The notes below the pieces were generated by a model, which saw nothing but the letters and a program-made list of their open reading frames with translations, was not told where the DNA came from and ran no database searches. Both the position numbers and the translations under genes were made by a program. Positions 53,792 through 62,548 of a DNA stretch of 64,000 bases are shown here, one piece after another; position 1 is the first letter of the stretch, and every line of letters starts with the position of its first letter. Location of the stretch: assembly GCF_014192105.1 (NCBI RefSeq), contig NZ_JACHXK010000002.1, forward strand, positions 679,380-743,379, in the 5' to 3' direction. This DNA comes from Paenibacillus phyllosphaerae (lineage in GTDB: Bacteria > Bacillota > Bacilli > Paenibacillales > Paenibacillaceae).

Positions 53792-54925
53792 ATGAGCCAC
53801 AATCATACCGAGCCGAATCCGCTAGAGCAATCCTCCGGGCAACAGGCAACAGAGCAAACCGAACAGCCGGAGCAACGCCAGCCGGAAGCGACTGCGACTC
53901 CGATGGCGGAAATCTCGCTGGCCAAACCGGCCTTAGATAAGTCCGTGCACGAAAGCGCGGAAGGTACCCCGAATCCCGAATCAGCTGAACCGGTTGAACC
54001 AGTTGGATCGGTACAGCCTTCGCCTCATGCGGGCTTACCAGTTGCGAACGATCAGGGTGCTGCAGATGCCGTATCGCCGGATCTGTCCGCCTCCGTTGAC
54101 CCGAACGCAACGATTCCGGCGCATCCCGCTCAGACTTTACCGCCGCCCGAATCGCTTCCTGAACTGCAAGCGGCCCTGCTCGAGATCGGGAAGTGGGAGA
54201 AGGAGCAGAAGGATCTGTGGTTCTTTGAGAAAATCGGCCGAATCCCCTTCATGCTGCTCGACAAACTGACGCCGAAATTCCTGCAGCAGAAGATTGGCCA
54301 AGCGCTGGACGAGGTCGGAAGCTTCGTGCAGAACGGCGGCCGTTACCTCATCTCCGAACGCGAGGTGCTCGGCAAGCTCTCTGCCTACAGACTGGAAGAG
54401 GTCTCGTTACTGCCGCTCGCCCAGATGAATAAGGCGGCGGAAGAACTGACGCACAGCCGTAAAACGCTTGCGACGATGCAGGGAGCGACAACGGGCTTCG
54501 GAGGCGTATTCACGCTGGCAATCGACGTTCCGGCGCTGCTCGGCTTGTCGCTGAAGATCATTCAGGAAATCGCGATCTGTTACGGCTATGATCCGCGGCA
54601 GAAGGAAGAGCGTATTTTCGCGGTCAAATGCCTGCAGTTCGCCTCCTCCGATATCGTCGGCAAGCGCGCCATTCTCGAGGAGCTAGCCATGTTCGGCCGC
54701 AAGGAATCCCATTCGCAGATGGCTTCGCAGCTGCAGGGCTGGCGCGAGGTTATGATGACGTACAGGGACAATTACGGCTGGAAGAAGCTGTTCCAGATGA
54801 TTCCGGTCGCCGGCATGCTTTTCGGCGCCTTCATTAACCGCAGCACGCTTCAGGATGTGGCCGAAGCGGCGAGCATGCTGTACCGCAAGCGCCGCATACT
54901 CGAGCGGATCGACAGCTTGACTTAA
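53792..54925 (+). CDS. EcsC family protein
   Basis: 377 aa from ATG 53792; in-frame starts at 53762 and 53768 are also possible, and no site clearly decides. The first 130 residues are a Pro/Glu/Gln-rich, probably disordered stretch. The EcsC domain follows (LPELQAALLEIGKWEKEQKD, VGSFVQNGGRYLI, GFGGVFTLAIDVPALLGLSL). The hydrophobic ALLGLSLKI region may associate with the membrane. The function is unknown; in B. subtilis ecsC follows an ABC transporter operon, which is absent here. A bidirectional terminator separates it from the convergent crt-like gene. Confidence 0.83.
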   Translation: MSHNHTEPNPLEQSSGQQATEQTEQPEQRQPEATATPMAEISLAKPALDKSVHESAEGTPNPESAEPVEPVGSVQPSPHAGLPVANDQGAADAVSPDLSASVDPNATIPAHPAQTLPPPESLPELQAALLEIGKWEKEQKDLWFFEKIGRIPFMLLDKLTPKFLQQKIGQALDEVGSFVQNGGRYLISEREVLGKLSAYRLEEVSLLPLAQMNKAAEELTHSRKTLATMQGATTGFGGVFTLAIDVPALLGLSLKIIQEIAICYGYDPRQKEERIFAVKCLQFASSDIVGKRAILEELAMFGRKESHSQMASQLQGWREVMMTYRDNYGWKKLFQMIPVAGMLFGAFINRSTLQDVAEAASMLYRKRRILERIDSLT

Positions 54926-54935
54926 GGCTGCGAAT

Positions 54936-54992
54936 ACAAAGAGCCAGGTATGCTTCCCGTTAGAGCGGGTGGCGTTACCTGGCTCATTTTGT
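54936..54992. terminator. bidirectional terminator between ecsC and the crt-like gene
   Basis: GAGCCAGGTA (54941-54950) pairs perfectly with TACCTGGCTC (54976-54985), with inner CCCG/CGGG and ACAAA/TTTTGT flanks. Confidence 0.92.
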
Positions 54993-55032
54993 ACGGCACG
55001 CTAATTGTGATCGGGCCTCCTCGCTCCTCGCG

Positions 55033-56571
55033 TTAGGCCAATTCGTCATGTCCGATCTGGCGCACAGGGCCGAGCATAACGACTTCACGGGCCGCTACGT
55101 CGTTGCGGACCAGATCCGCGGCCAGTTGACCGCTTAAAGCAACCATCGCCACGCTTGCCCCCGGGTGGGTGGAAGCGCCGACGAAGTAGAGGCTGTCCAC
55201 GATTTGGCTGCGGCATGCGATCTTGAATCCGCCGCCGCGATTGCGGTCCGTATCGACTCCGTAAGCCGATCCGCCATAGGTTCCGTACTGCGCCCGGAGA
55301 TCGTCGGGGATCAAGTCGAATTCGATCTCAATCGCTTGGCGAAGCCCGGTAGCCCCCATCCGTTCCAATTTGTCGAGCACCAGATTCCGGTAATAGTCGC
55401 GCCGATGGGTCCAGCTTTCGCCAACGGTGAGCGGCGGCACATGAGTGAGCACGAACCAGTTTTCCTTGCCCTCCGGCGCTTGCGTACGATCGCTTTTGGC
55501 CGAGATGCTTACATAGACGGTCGGATCTTCCGCAGCCTGCTTCTCGTCGAAGATTCGTCTGACTTCGAGTTCGGGGTCCGCAGATAGGAACAGATTATGA
55601 TGGCGCATCTCCGGGTAGGTCCGATTGACGCCTAGCATGAGTGCAAATACCGATACCGACGGTTCATACGCTTCTAGTTTATGAAGCGCCTGCTTCTGCT
55701 GCGGATGATCGGCGAGCAGCGATTCGCACGCGGAGCGGACGTCTTGATTGCATACGACCGCATCGGCTAGCAGCCATTCTCCGCCGCGGAGCTTCACGCC
55801 GGCTGCCGCACCGCGATCGACGAGGATCGACGCCGCTTCGGTATTCGTCCGCACTTCCACGCCTAATTCGTCCAAGAGCTTGAGCAGGGCAGAGGCAAGC
55901 GAATACATGCCGCCCTCGATATAATAAAGGCCAAGCCCCAGCTGGGCAAAGGCCAAATGCGTCATGAACGCCGGCGCGGCTGACGCTGGCATTCCCGCAT
56001 GTCTGAGCATGTAATCCATGAACTGGCGCATATGGCCATCGTCGATGTAACGCGCGGTGGTCTGAGCTGCGCTTCGGCGTAAATCGATCGCGAGCCGCTC
56101 CTTCAGGGAGTGGTGCTGGCGCAAGTCCGCCCGGCTGTTCAGGCTATATTTATAGACGCTCTTTAAGCTCAGTTCGTACAGCTTTCGCGCATGCCCCAGG
56201 TAGCGCAGGAGCTGTTGGCGTTCGCGGTCGTTCCTTGCGCCTAGGCTCAGATCGCTGCCGCTCAGATCGAGTCTCGTACCATCCTCGTAGAAGGCGCGCC
56301 ATTGCGGCTCGATGCGCACCAGCTTGACGTAATCGGAGAGGTTGCGCCCGGCCGAAGCGAATAGCTGCTCCAGCACCCAGGGCATCGTTAGTGCCGATGG
56401 GCCCGTATCGAACGTGAAGCCCATTGCCGAGCGTTGGTTCATCCTCCCGCCAGCTCGTTCATTCCTCTCCACGACGACGACCTCATGTCCGTCCGCCCGA
56501 AGCCGGATCGCTGCCGCCAGACCGCCTAACCCTCCGCCAACGACGATAACCTTCCTCGCATTCTTCGGCAT
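55033..56571 (-). CDS. phytoene desaturase-like FAD oxidoreductase (CrtI/CrtN family)
   Basis: 512 aa, ATG at 56571 with GGAGGG upstream on this strand. The N-terminal FAD-binding motif VVGGGLGGLAAAIRLRADGH with a terminal Glu (VVVERNERAGGR) is followed by FDTGPSALTMP, typical of carotenoid desaturases and oxidases. The C-terminal FAD segment is YFVGASTHPGASVAM. Phytoene/diapophytoene desaturases of this family act in the membrane. There is no crtM or crtB partner nearby, so the substrate is unsure and it could be a CrtP-type oxidase or another amine-oxidase-like enzyme. Confidence 0.85.
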   Translation of the reverse strand: MPKNARKVIVVGGGLGGLAAAIRLRADGHEVVVVERNERAGGRMNQRSAMGFTFDTGPSALTMPWVLEQLFASAGRNLSDYVKLVRIEPQWRAFYEDGTRLDLSGSDLSLGARNDRERQQLLRYLGHARKLYELSLKSVYKYSLNSRADLRQHHSLKERLAIDLRRSAAQTTARYIDDGHMRQFMDYMLRHAGMPASAAPAFMTHLAFAQLGLGLYYIEGGMYSLASALLKLLDELGVEVRTNTEAASILVDRGAAAGVKLRGGEWLLADAVVCNQDVRSACESLLADHPQQKQALHKLEAYEPSVSVFALMLGVNRTYPEMRHHNLFLSADPELEVRRIFDEKQAAEDPTVYVSISAKSDRTQAPEGKENWFVLTHVPPLTVGESWTHRRDYYRNLVLDKLERMGATGLRQAIEIEFDLIPDDLRAQYGTYGGSAYGVDTDRNRGGGFKIACRSQIVDSLYFVGASTHPGASVAMVALSGQLAADLVRNDVAAREVVMLGPVRQIGHDELA

Positions 56572-56733
56572 AACAGTCCCTCCATTCCGGCCGACTAGAT
56601 CTGTATCTCATTCTTAACGCAATGCGAGGAGGACATACCATCCGCACGATCCGCAACTTTTCCGTTGCTTCACCTTCCCGCCCATACGCGAGCAGCCGTT
56701 TGCCAAAGTGTGCCAAGCCGCCCGCAATTATGC

Positions 56734-56739
56734 TATGAT
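56734..56739 (+). promoter_or_regulatory. extended -10 upstream of the acetyltransferase
   Basis: TGCTATGAT (56731-56739) is a TGn-extended -10. The -35 is poor. Confidence 0.4.
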
Positions 56740-56799
56740 AAGGGACGCAAAGACGATGAAATGTGCGTCGTTCCGATGAAGAAGGAGTTGTGCTGCACG

Positions 56800-57261
56800 A
56801 TGAGCATCCGTGTTAGGCAAGCGGTAATCGAAGATATCGGACTGATTGCCGAGCTGTTCGATGCGTACCGCGTATTTTACGGGCAGCCTTCCGACGTGGA
56901 AGGGGCCAGGCAGTTTTTGTTCGACCGTACCGTTCACCGCCAGTCCACCATTCTCGTTGCCGTCGACGAGGCGCGGGAAGGCCGGTTCGTAGGTTTCACG
57001 CAGCTGTATCCGCTGTTCTCTTCGGTCTCGATGGAGCGTTTGCTGCTGCTGAACGATCTATACGTCGCCGAGAGCCATCGTAAGCAAGGCGTAGCCCAGC
57101 TGCTGCTGGATGCAGCCCGAGACTATGCCCGAACGACGAAAGCGAAGGGGCTGGAGCTGTCCACGGCGATCGATAATGCGGCGGCGCAGCGGTTATACGA
57201 ACGCAACGGATTTGAGCGCGACGAGGACTTTTATCATTATTTTCTAAGCACGAAGGGGTAG
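56800..57261 (+). CDS. GNAT family N-acetyltransferase
   Basis: 153 aa from ATG 56800, with GAAGGAG upstream; the open frame extends further 5' without a better site. It has the GNAT fold: SIRVRQAVIEDIGLIAELFDAYRVFYGQP (in part) at the N terminus, the acetyl-CoA loop in YVAESHRKQGVAQLLLDAARDYA (R/QxxGxA region near residue 95), and AAQRLYERNGFERD. It most resembles the acetyltransferases with RxxGVAxxL. The substrate is unknown. It is divergent from the crt-like gene. Confidence 0.88.
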   Translation: MSIRVRQAVIEDIGLIAELFDAYRVFYGQPSDVEGARQFLFDRTVHRQSTILVAVDEAREGRFVGFTQLYPLFSSVSMERLLLLNDLYVAESHRKQGVAQLLLDAARDYARTTKAKGLELSTAIDNAAAQRLYERNGFERDEDFYHYFLSTKG

Positions 57262-57293
57262 TGCCCCTAACTAGTAGAGGAGGTCGATGAGGG

Positions 57294-57653
57294 ATGGAAC
57301 AAGTGATGTTCATCGAGCTTGGCATGGGAACGGATCTGCATGGCCAGAACATTACGAAGGCGGCTGTGCGGGCGGTCCAGAATGCGATTCGCCACAACTC
57401 GATGCCGGGCCTCCGCTCGGTGCTGCCGGGCGGCGACCTGAATGCGATGAAGGTGCATGTGAAGCTGGCGCTGCCTTGCGATCATGAGCTTCTGGACCCG
57501 GAGGCGGTGAAGGCGGTGCTGCCTTACGGTACGTTGACGCTGGAGCTGCTCCAAGGCGGCATGGTCACGACGAGCGGCGTCGTGCTGCCCGATAAGGACG
57601 ACAAGAATGATCTGATTTACGTCGTGAACGCTTCCGTCGAAGTGGGTTTCTAA
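57294..57653 (+). CDS. Lin0512 family protein
   Basis: 119 aa, ATG with GAGGAGG about 10 nt upstream. The sequence MFIELGMGTDLHGQNITKAA and IRHNSMPGL match the Lin0512 family (TIGR02058), small cytosolic proteins of unknown function. It starts 33 nt after the acetyltransferase and probably shares its transcript. A hairpin terminator follows. Confidence 0.87.
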   Translation: MEQVMFIELGMGTDLHGQNITKAAVRAVQNAIRHNSMPGLRSVLPGGDLNAMKVHVKLALPCDHELLDPEAVKAVLPYGTLTLELLQGGMVTTSGVVLPDKDDKNDLIYVVNASVEVGF

Positions 57654-57698
57654 CCGAAGGCTAGCATACGATCAACGGAACGCAGATAGTTATGTAGA

Positions 57699-57731
57699 GC
57701 GGTAGTTCTCGCAAGGAGGACGCCGCTTTTT
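57699..57731 (+). terminator. terminator after the Lin0512 gene
   Basis: GCGG/CCGC outer and GTTCTC/GAGGAC inner pairs (57699-57726), then TTTTT. The remaining 57732-57948 shows nothing I can name. Confidence 0.75.
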
Positions 57732-57948
57732 CACAATACGCTCATGGATAAGTTTTGCGCTTTGGAATCATCTTGTCGTTCTCCCGAATGAAATGTGTAT
57801 GCCACTAAAGTCGAAGTTAGCGTCCTGCCTTAACAGGAGGTACGCATCCGTTTCGCGCCGGTAGAGCTTCCCTGACCGTCTTCGTGGAAGGAAATGGATG
57901 GTTGTGGAGAGAATAGGTTTACGATCACGAAAGGAGTGTAGGCTTAAG

Positions 57949-58689
57949 ATGAAGCGAGATATCGTCATTATTACCGGAGCCTCCCGCGGGCTCGGGGAAG
58001 CGCTGACACTGGCTTATTTGAAGCGGGGCAGCTACGTATACGGACTGTCGCGCGGGGTATCGGAGGAGGCTAAGGCGGCGGAGCGGTTTACGGCGGTTAA
58101 TGTGGATTTAAGCAGCGCGGCGGAGGTCGAGATGGCGATGCATCGGCTGTTCGAGCAGCTGGACCCGGCGTCGGTCGAAGCAATCACGCTGATCAACAAT
58201 GCGGCAATGCTCGAACCGATCGCGCCGATTGACCAGTGCGGAACGGATGACATTGCCGACCATATTCATACCGGACTGCTCGCGCCGGTGCTGCTCACCT
58301 CACTCTTCATCGGCAAGACCCGTGAATGGGCGCTGGCCAAAAAGCTTGCGATCGTCACATCCGGGATGGCTAACTATCCGACGGCGTCGATGAGCCTGTA
58401 TTGTTCCGTCAAGGCCGCGGTCAATATATTCACGCAGAGCGTTCGGGCCGAGCAGCGGCTGGCAGCGCATCCGGTACGGGTCGTGGCGGTCGATCCAGGT
58501 ATGATCGACACCCAGATGCAGGTCAGCGCACGCTCCCACCAAGGCGAAGAGGCTTTTCCGCTGGGCGCTTTCTTCCAAGAATCGTATGAGCAGGAGAAGC
58601 TGGTGCCAGCCGATCAAGTGGCGGCTAGGGTAATTGAGCTGCTCGATCAAGAACAGGATAACGAGGCGATTGTCCGCACCTATACATAG
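57949..58689 (+). CDS. short-chain dehydrogenase/reductase (benzil reductase-like)
   Basis: 246 aa from ATG 57949, with AAAGGAGTG upstream. Cofactor motif TGASRGLGEAL (residues about 9-19), NNAAML and catalytic YCSVK are present. The order LINNAAMLEPIAPI with DPGMIDTQMQ resembles YueD/sepiapterin-reductase-type SDRs. NADPH would be the likely cofactor. The substrate is unknown. No clear promoter is seen. Confidence 0.88.
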   Translation: MKRDIVIITGASRGLGEALTLAYLKRGSYVYGLSRGVSEEAKAAERFTAVNVDLSSAAEVEMAMHRLFEQLDPASVEAITLINNAAMLEPIAPIDQCGTDDIADHIHTGLLAPVLLTSLFIGKTREWALAKKLAIVTSGMANYPTASMSLYCSVKAAVNIFTQSVRAEQRLAAHPVRVVAVDPGMIDTQMQVSARSHQGEEAFPLGAFFQESYEQEKLVPADQVAARVIELLDQEQDNEAIVRTYT

Positions 58690-58744
58690 CTTCTTCCCGC
58701 TGATAGCCGATCCGCCGCATTCACAGCCATTAGATGAAAGGCAG

Positions 58745-58776
58745 TTCATATTCGGTTCATAATAGCCGGGTATGCT
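58745..58776 (+). promoter_or_regulatory. OmpR-type direct repeat and -10 upstream of the two-component pair
   Basis: TTCAT at 58745 and at 58756 repeat with an 11-bp period, as in sites for OmpR/PhoB regulators. TATGCT at 58771-58776 is a candidate -10. The unit starts about 195 nt before the regulator gene. Confidence 0.45.
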
Positions 58777-58971
58777 TGTCGAAATAGCGGATGGGTCATG
58801 GCGGATCGGTGCAAATACAACTGGACATCGGAATTCCGCTGCAGCATGCCCGAACTCTCTTACTGAGTTTCGCTGACAACAAGACCCGGGGTATTCGCGG
58901 GGCTAGCTCTCCTTCATCCATGATGGAGGGCGCTACGCTCCCTATGCCCGCGGGCAACGGAGATGATCGAA

Positions 58972-59646
58972 TTGACAAAGCTGCTTGTCGTGGACGATGA
59001 TCCGCACATTCGCGAGCTGGTGCGGCTTTTTCTAAGCCGGGAAGGATTTACGGTAATCGAAGCCGGTGACGGCGTCGAGGCGCTTGCGGCGTTCGAGGCG
59101 GAGCAGCCGGCGATGGTCATTCTGGACGTGATGATGCCGCGCATGGACGGCTGGGCTTTGTGCGAGGAGCTTCGAGGCTCGACCAATGTGCCGCTGCTTA
59201 TGCTGACGGCCAAAGGGGAGACGAAGCAGAAGGTGAAGGGCTTCGAACTGGGTGCCGACGATTACCTCGTGAAGCCTTTCGAGCCGATCGAGCTCGTCAT
59301 GCGCGTCAAGGCGCTGCTCAAGCGTTACCGGATCTCGACTAGCCAGCAGGTGCAGGTCGGCGCGGTGCAGATGGATCGGGCGACCTTCGAGGTGACCGAG
59401 GAAGGCAAGGCGCTGACGCTGCCGCTCAAGGAGTTCGAACTGCTGTTCAAGCTGGCCAGCTATCCGGGCAAAACCTTCTCGCGCGATCAGCTGATCGAGC
59501 AGATCTGGGGCTACGATTACGAAGGCGATGAGCGTACGGTCGATGTCCATATCAAAAGGCTGCGCGAGCGCTTCCCGGAAGAGACTGCCGGTTTCCGCAT
59601 TCAGACGATTCGCGGGCTCGGTTACCGGCTTGAGGTTCAGGCATGA
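58972..59646 (+). CDS. OmpR-family response regulator
   Basis: 224 aa from TTG 58972 (MTKLLVVDDDPHIREL); CAACGGAG at 58955-58962 fits this start, while the in-frame ATG at 58963 abuts it. Receiver domain with DDD, the phosphorylated Asp in VILDVMMPRMDG, Thr in MLTAKG and Lys in LVKPFEP. A winged helix (about 128-224) has FELLFKLASYPGKTFSRDQLIEQIWGYD (in part) and ERTVDVHIKRLRE. It is coupled to the kinase by an ATGA overlap. The helix sequence resembles HssR/YkoG-type regulators but the signal is unknown. Confidence 0.92.
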   Translation: MTKLLVVDDDPHIRELVRLFLSREGFTVIEAGDGVEALAAFEAEQPAMVILDVMMPRMDGWALCEELRGSTNVPLLMLTAKGETKQKVKGFELGADDYLVKPFEPIELVMRVKALLKRYRISTSQQVQVGAVQMDRATFEVTEEGKALTLPLKEFELLFKLASYPGKTFSRDQLIEQIWGYDYEGDERTVDVHIKRLRERFPEETAGFRIQTIRGLGYRLEVQA

Positions 59647-61040
59647 ACCTCAAGCGGGAACGAACCGTCGAAGTCGTCAGAGGAATTTTCCTGTTCGCGC
59701 TGTTCATCACGATCGGCTGGAGCATCGCGTATGGAATCATCAACTTCGTACATGAGCGAATGAGCGGCGACACCGAGTTTGCGCGGCTCGAGCAGGAAGC
59801 ACGGATGCTCGGCGACATCGTTACGGCTTCCACGGGCGGCCAGACCGAAGAGGTGCTGAACGAACTGGCAAGGCTGAAGGGGCTGGAGCTTGTTTTCGTG
59901 CAAGGCGATGCGGTGCGGCGGTTCCAGGGACAGCCCGAAGCGACGGAAGAGCTCAGCCTGTCCGATGAGCAGCTGCAAGCCCCAGTCGGCGGCAGCATGA
60001 TCCAGACCGTGAAGCGGCAGGCGCTGCTGGGCAGCGGTTACATGCTAGTCGGCTTACCCGTTCAAGTGGAAGGTTCCGCTGCCGGGCTGCTCGTGATCGA
60101 GCGTCTGCCGGGCTTCTTCGCCAATTACAGCAAAGGGCTGCTGACGGTGTATTGCGCGCTTGTCGTCCTGGTGCTGATCGCGCTGGCCATGCGGCCATGG
60201 CGGGAGGAGCTTCGCGGCTGGATGGAAGTGATCAACGCCATCCGCAGGATCGGCAAAGGGGATTTCACGGTGACGCTGGAGCGCAATCGCCATATGCGCG
60301 GGCAATTCGGCGAGCTGGCGGATTCGATCAACGACATGACCACGAATTTGAGCCAGATGGAGGAGATGAGGCAGTCCTTTATCTCCAACGTCTCGCATGA
60401 AATCCAATCGCCGCTGACTTCGATCCGCGGGTTCGCCCGCGCGCTGCAGGAAGACGGCCTGGAAGAAGAGCAGCGCAACCGGTACTACAACATTATCGAG
60501 ACCGAGAGCATGCGCTTATCCAAGCTGAGCGACAATCTGCTGAAGCTGACCTCGCTCGATTCCGACAAACATCCCTTCGAGCCGAAGCCTTACCGTCTGG
60601 ACAAGCAGCTCCGCCGGATGATTCTGGCCTGCGAGCCGCAGTGGAGCGATAAGGACATTGTGATGGATGTCGAGCTGCCGGAGCTTCGGATCGCCGCCGA
60701 CGAGGATTTATTGTCGCAGGTATGGATGAACCTTCTCAGCAACAGCATCAAATTCACCCCGGCGAAAGGCGTCATCCGCGTTCATGCCAAGCAGCAGGGG
60801 GATCATATCGTCGTAGTGCTGTCCGACAGCGGGATCGGCATTGCAGCCGAAGACGTGCCTCACATTTTCGAGCGCTTCTTCAAGGCGGATAAGGCGAGGG
60901 ACCGCAGCATCGGGGGCAGCGGACTTGGGTTGTCGATCGTGAAGCGCATCTTGGATATCCACGGGGGAATCGCGGAAGTGGCGAGCGTGCTTGGACAAGG
61001 GACGACGTTTACCGTCAGATTGCCGGCCATGCAAGGGTGA
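59643..61040 (+). CDS. membrane sensor histidine kinase
   Basis: 465 aa, in an ATGA overlap with the regulator gene. Two membrane segments (about 11-34 and 162-181) bracket an extracytoplasmic sensor of about 125 residues. Then come HAMP, the dimerisation domain with H252 in NVSHEIQSPLTSIRGFARAL, and the ATPase domain (LLSNSIKFTP, DSGIGI, GGSGLGLSI). The HEIQSPLTS box is typical of the HssS/YkoH group. No haem exporter (hrtAB) lies next to it, so a haem role is not supported here. Confidence 0.93.
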   Translation: MNLKRERTVEVVRGIFLFALFITIGWSIAYGIINFVHERMSGDTEFARLEQEARMLGDIVTASTGGQTEEVLNELARLKGLELVFVQGDAVRRFQGQPEATEELSLSDEQLQAPVGGSMIQTVKRQALLGSGYMLVGLPVQVEGSAAGLLVIERLPGFFANYSKGLLTVYCALVVLVLIALAMRPWREELRGWMEVINAIRRIGKGDFTVTLERNRHMRGQFGELADSINDMTTNLSQMEEMRQSFISNVSHEIQSPLTSIRGFARALQEDGLEEEQRNRYYNIIETESMRLSKLSDNLLKLTSLDSDKHPFEPKPYRLDKQLRRMILACEPQWSDKDIVMDVELPELRIAADEDLLSQVWMNLLSNSIKFTPAKGVIRVHAKQQGDHIVVVLSDSGIGIAAEDVPHIFERFFKADKARDRSIGGSGLGLSIVKRILDIHGGIAEVASVLGQGTTFTVRLPAMQG

Positions 61041-61069
61041 GGAGGATTCGCGGGAATCCTTCCTCGCCC
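61035..61069. terminator. hairpin between the kinase gene and thrC
   Basis: GGGTGAGGAGGATTC (61035-61049) pairs with GAATCCTTCCTCGCCC (61054-61069) with one bulge. The T tract is weak. Confidence 0.55.
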
Positions 61070-61089
61070 TTATTGCGGTTTCAGCCGCT

Positions 61090-62373
61090 CTACTCCATTG
61101 GCAAGTCCGCCTGCTGAATCCCATTCCGATGAAGCTCTCCCCATTTTTCGGCCAAATGGTACTCCTGCAGCGCATCCGTATCTTTCAACATATGGCCGGT
61201 CAGAATGCACGCTGCCGTCTCTTCGCGGTCGATCACTCCCGCCTCCACCAGTTGGCGCAGTCCCGCTAAGCCGGCTGCGGAAGCGGGCTCGCAGCCGATG
61301 CCGCTTGCGTCGATGACGGCCTTCGCCTCCAGAATCGCCGCGTCGCTCACCGTCTCGGTGATGCCCCTCGTCTCCGTTAAGACGCGCAGCGCCTTGCTCC
61401 AGCTCGGCGGGTTGCCGATGTTGAGCGCCGACGCGCGAGTAGACGGCTTCGGTTCCGGCACAAGCTCCGGCCTGCCGTGTTTCCGGGCAGCGTTATCCTT
61501 CATGGCAGCGGCCAAGCGATGGAAGGGACTTGCGCCCTCCGCCTGTATAATCGCCACCCGCGGCAGCCGTTTGATGAAGCCAAGCGCGTATAGCTCCTGT
61601 AGGCCTTTACCGAGCGCGGCGGCATTGCTGAGCGCACCGCCAGGCAGGACGATCCAGTCGGGCAGCTGCCAGTCGAAATCCTGAGCCAGCTCGAAAATAA
61701 TGCTCTTCTGCCCCTCGATCCGCATCGGATTGATGGAATTGCAGACATAAAGCCCTTGTTCCTCGGCGTGGGCGTCCAGATAGCGAATACCGTCATCATA
61801 GTTGCCGTCGAAGGTCCGCACCTGGGCGCCGTAACCGAGCGTCTGCAGCACTTTATTCGGCGAGACGTCCCTGCTCGGGACGAGAATGACCGCTTCGCAG
61901 TCAGCGTAGGCCGCATACAGAGCCAGGGATGACGACGTATTGCCGGTCGACGTGCAGGCGAAACGGCGGTAACCGATCGCACGTCCGTGCGACAACGCGG
62001 CCGTCATGCCGTTATCTTTGAAGGAGCCGCTCGGATTCTCGCTTTGCGCCTTGAACCAGACTTGGCGGTTGCCCGCATAGCGGGCCGCTTGCGCGGAAGC
62101 GTACAGTCCGGTGTTGCCTTCAGCCCGATGAACGATGGCGTCATCCGGCAGCTCGGGCGCGATCAGCTCCTTGTAGCGCCACACGCCGCTTGCGTGCAGC
62201 GTATGCCGCTCCGCGCGCCTGTGCGCGAAGATTCGTTTCAATAGTTCGGCATCGAGCCCGCGCAAGTCCCGGGTTACCTCGAGCAATCCGCCGCAGGCAC
62301 AGCGGTAGGTCATCGGCGCTTCAAGCGGATAACATTTGTCGCAGCGGATGCATTGGGCTTGAATCGTGTTCAT
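61090..62373 (-). CDS. thrC: threonine synthase
   Basis: 427 aa, ATG at 62373 with AAGGGAGG upstream on this strand. It is a PLP enzyme that makes threonine from phosphohomoserine. The N terminus carries a Cys-rich zinc-ribbon-like segment (CIRCDKC and CACGG), then NTGLY, the PLP Lys in ENPSGSFKDNGM, GNTSSSLA and GGALSNAAALGKG. The Cys-rich N terminus and length fit one threonine synthase class. It has no hom or thrB beside it. It diverges from a LysR regulator, which suggests separate control. Confidence 0.92.
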   Translation of the reverse strand: MNTIQAQCIRCDKCYPLEAPMTYRCACGGLLEVTRDLRGLDAELLKRIFAHRRAERHTLHASGVWRYKELIAPELPDDAIVHRAEGNTGLYASAQAARYAGNRQVWFKAQSENPSGSFKDNGMTAALSHGRAIGYRRFACTSTGNTSSSLALYAAYADCEAVILVPSRDVSPNKVLQTLGYGAQVRTFDGNYDDGIRYLDAHAEEQGLYVCNSINPMRIEGQKSIIFELAQDFDWQLPDWIVLPGGALSNAAALGKGLQELYALGFIKRLPRVAIIQAEGASPFHRLAAAMKDNAARKHGRPELVPEPKPSTRASALNIGNPPSWSKALRVLTETRGITETVSDAAILEAKAVIDASGIGCEPASAAGLAGLRQLVEAGVIDREETAACILTGHMLKDTDALQEYHLAEKWGELHRNGIQQADLPME

Positions 62374-62406
62374 GGTTAGGAGCCTCCCTTATTCGAGCCG
62401 ACAAGG

Positions 62407-62431
62407 TTGTTCGATACGTGGCTTCGAACAA
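62407..62431. promoter_or_regulatory. operator-like inverted repeat between thrC and lysR
   Basis: TTGTTCGA (62407-62414) and TCGAACAA (62424-62431) form a perfect 8-bp inverted repeat with a 9-nt spacer. It lies just upstream of the lysR -35. Confidence 0.6.
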
Positions 62432-62437
62432 TCTAAC

Positions 62438-62466
62438 TTGTACCGGCTTCCGGATAGCTCTACAAT
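62438..62466 (+). promoter_or_regulatory. promoter of the lysR-type gene
   Basis: TTGTAC (62438-62443), a 17-bp spacer and TACAAT (62461-62466). Confidence 0.65.
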
Positions 62467-62548
62467 AACGGGAGAAGACCCATCAGACTAATACCGGTTT
62501 CTTCGGTGAAGATAACTTTTCGTTATGAATGGCGGAGGAGAGAAGGCT

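Noticed and set aside
58791-59000. 69-codon frame before the response regulator
   Set aside because: No ribosome binding site and it overlaps the true regulator in another frame.
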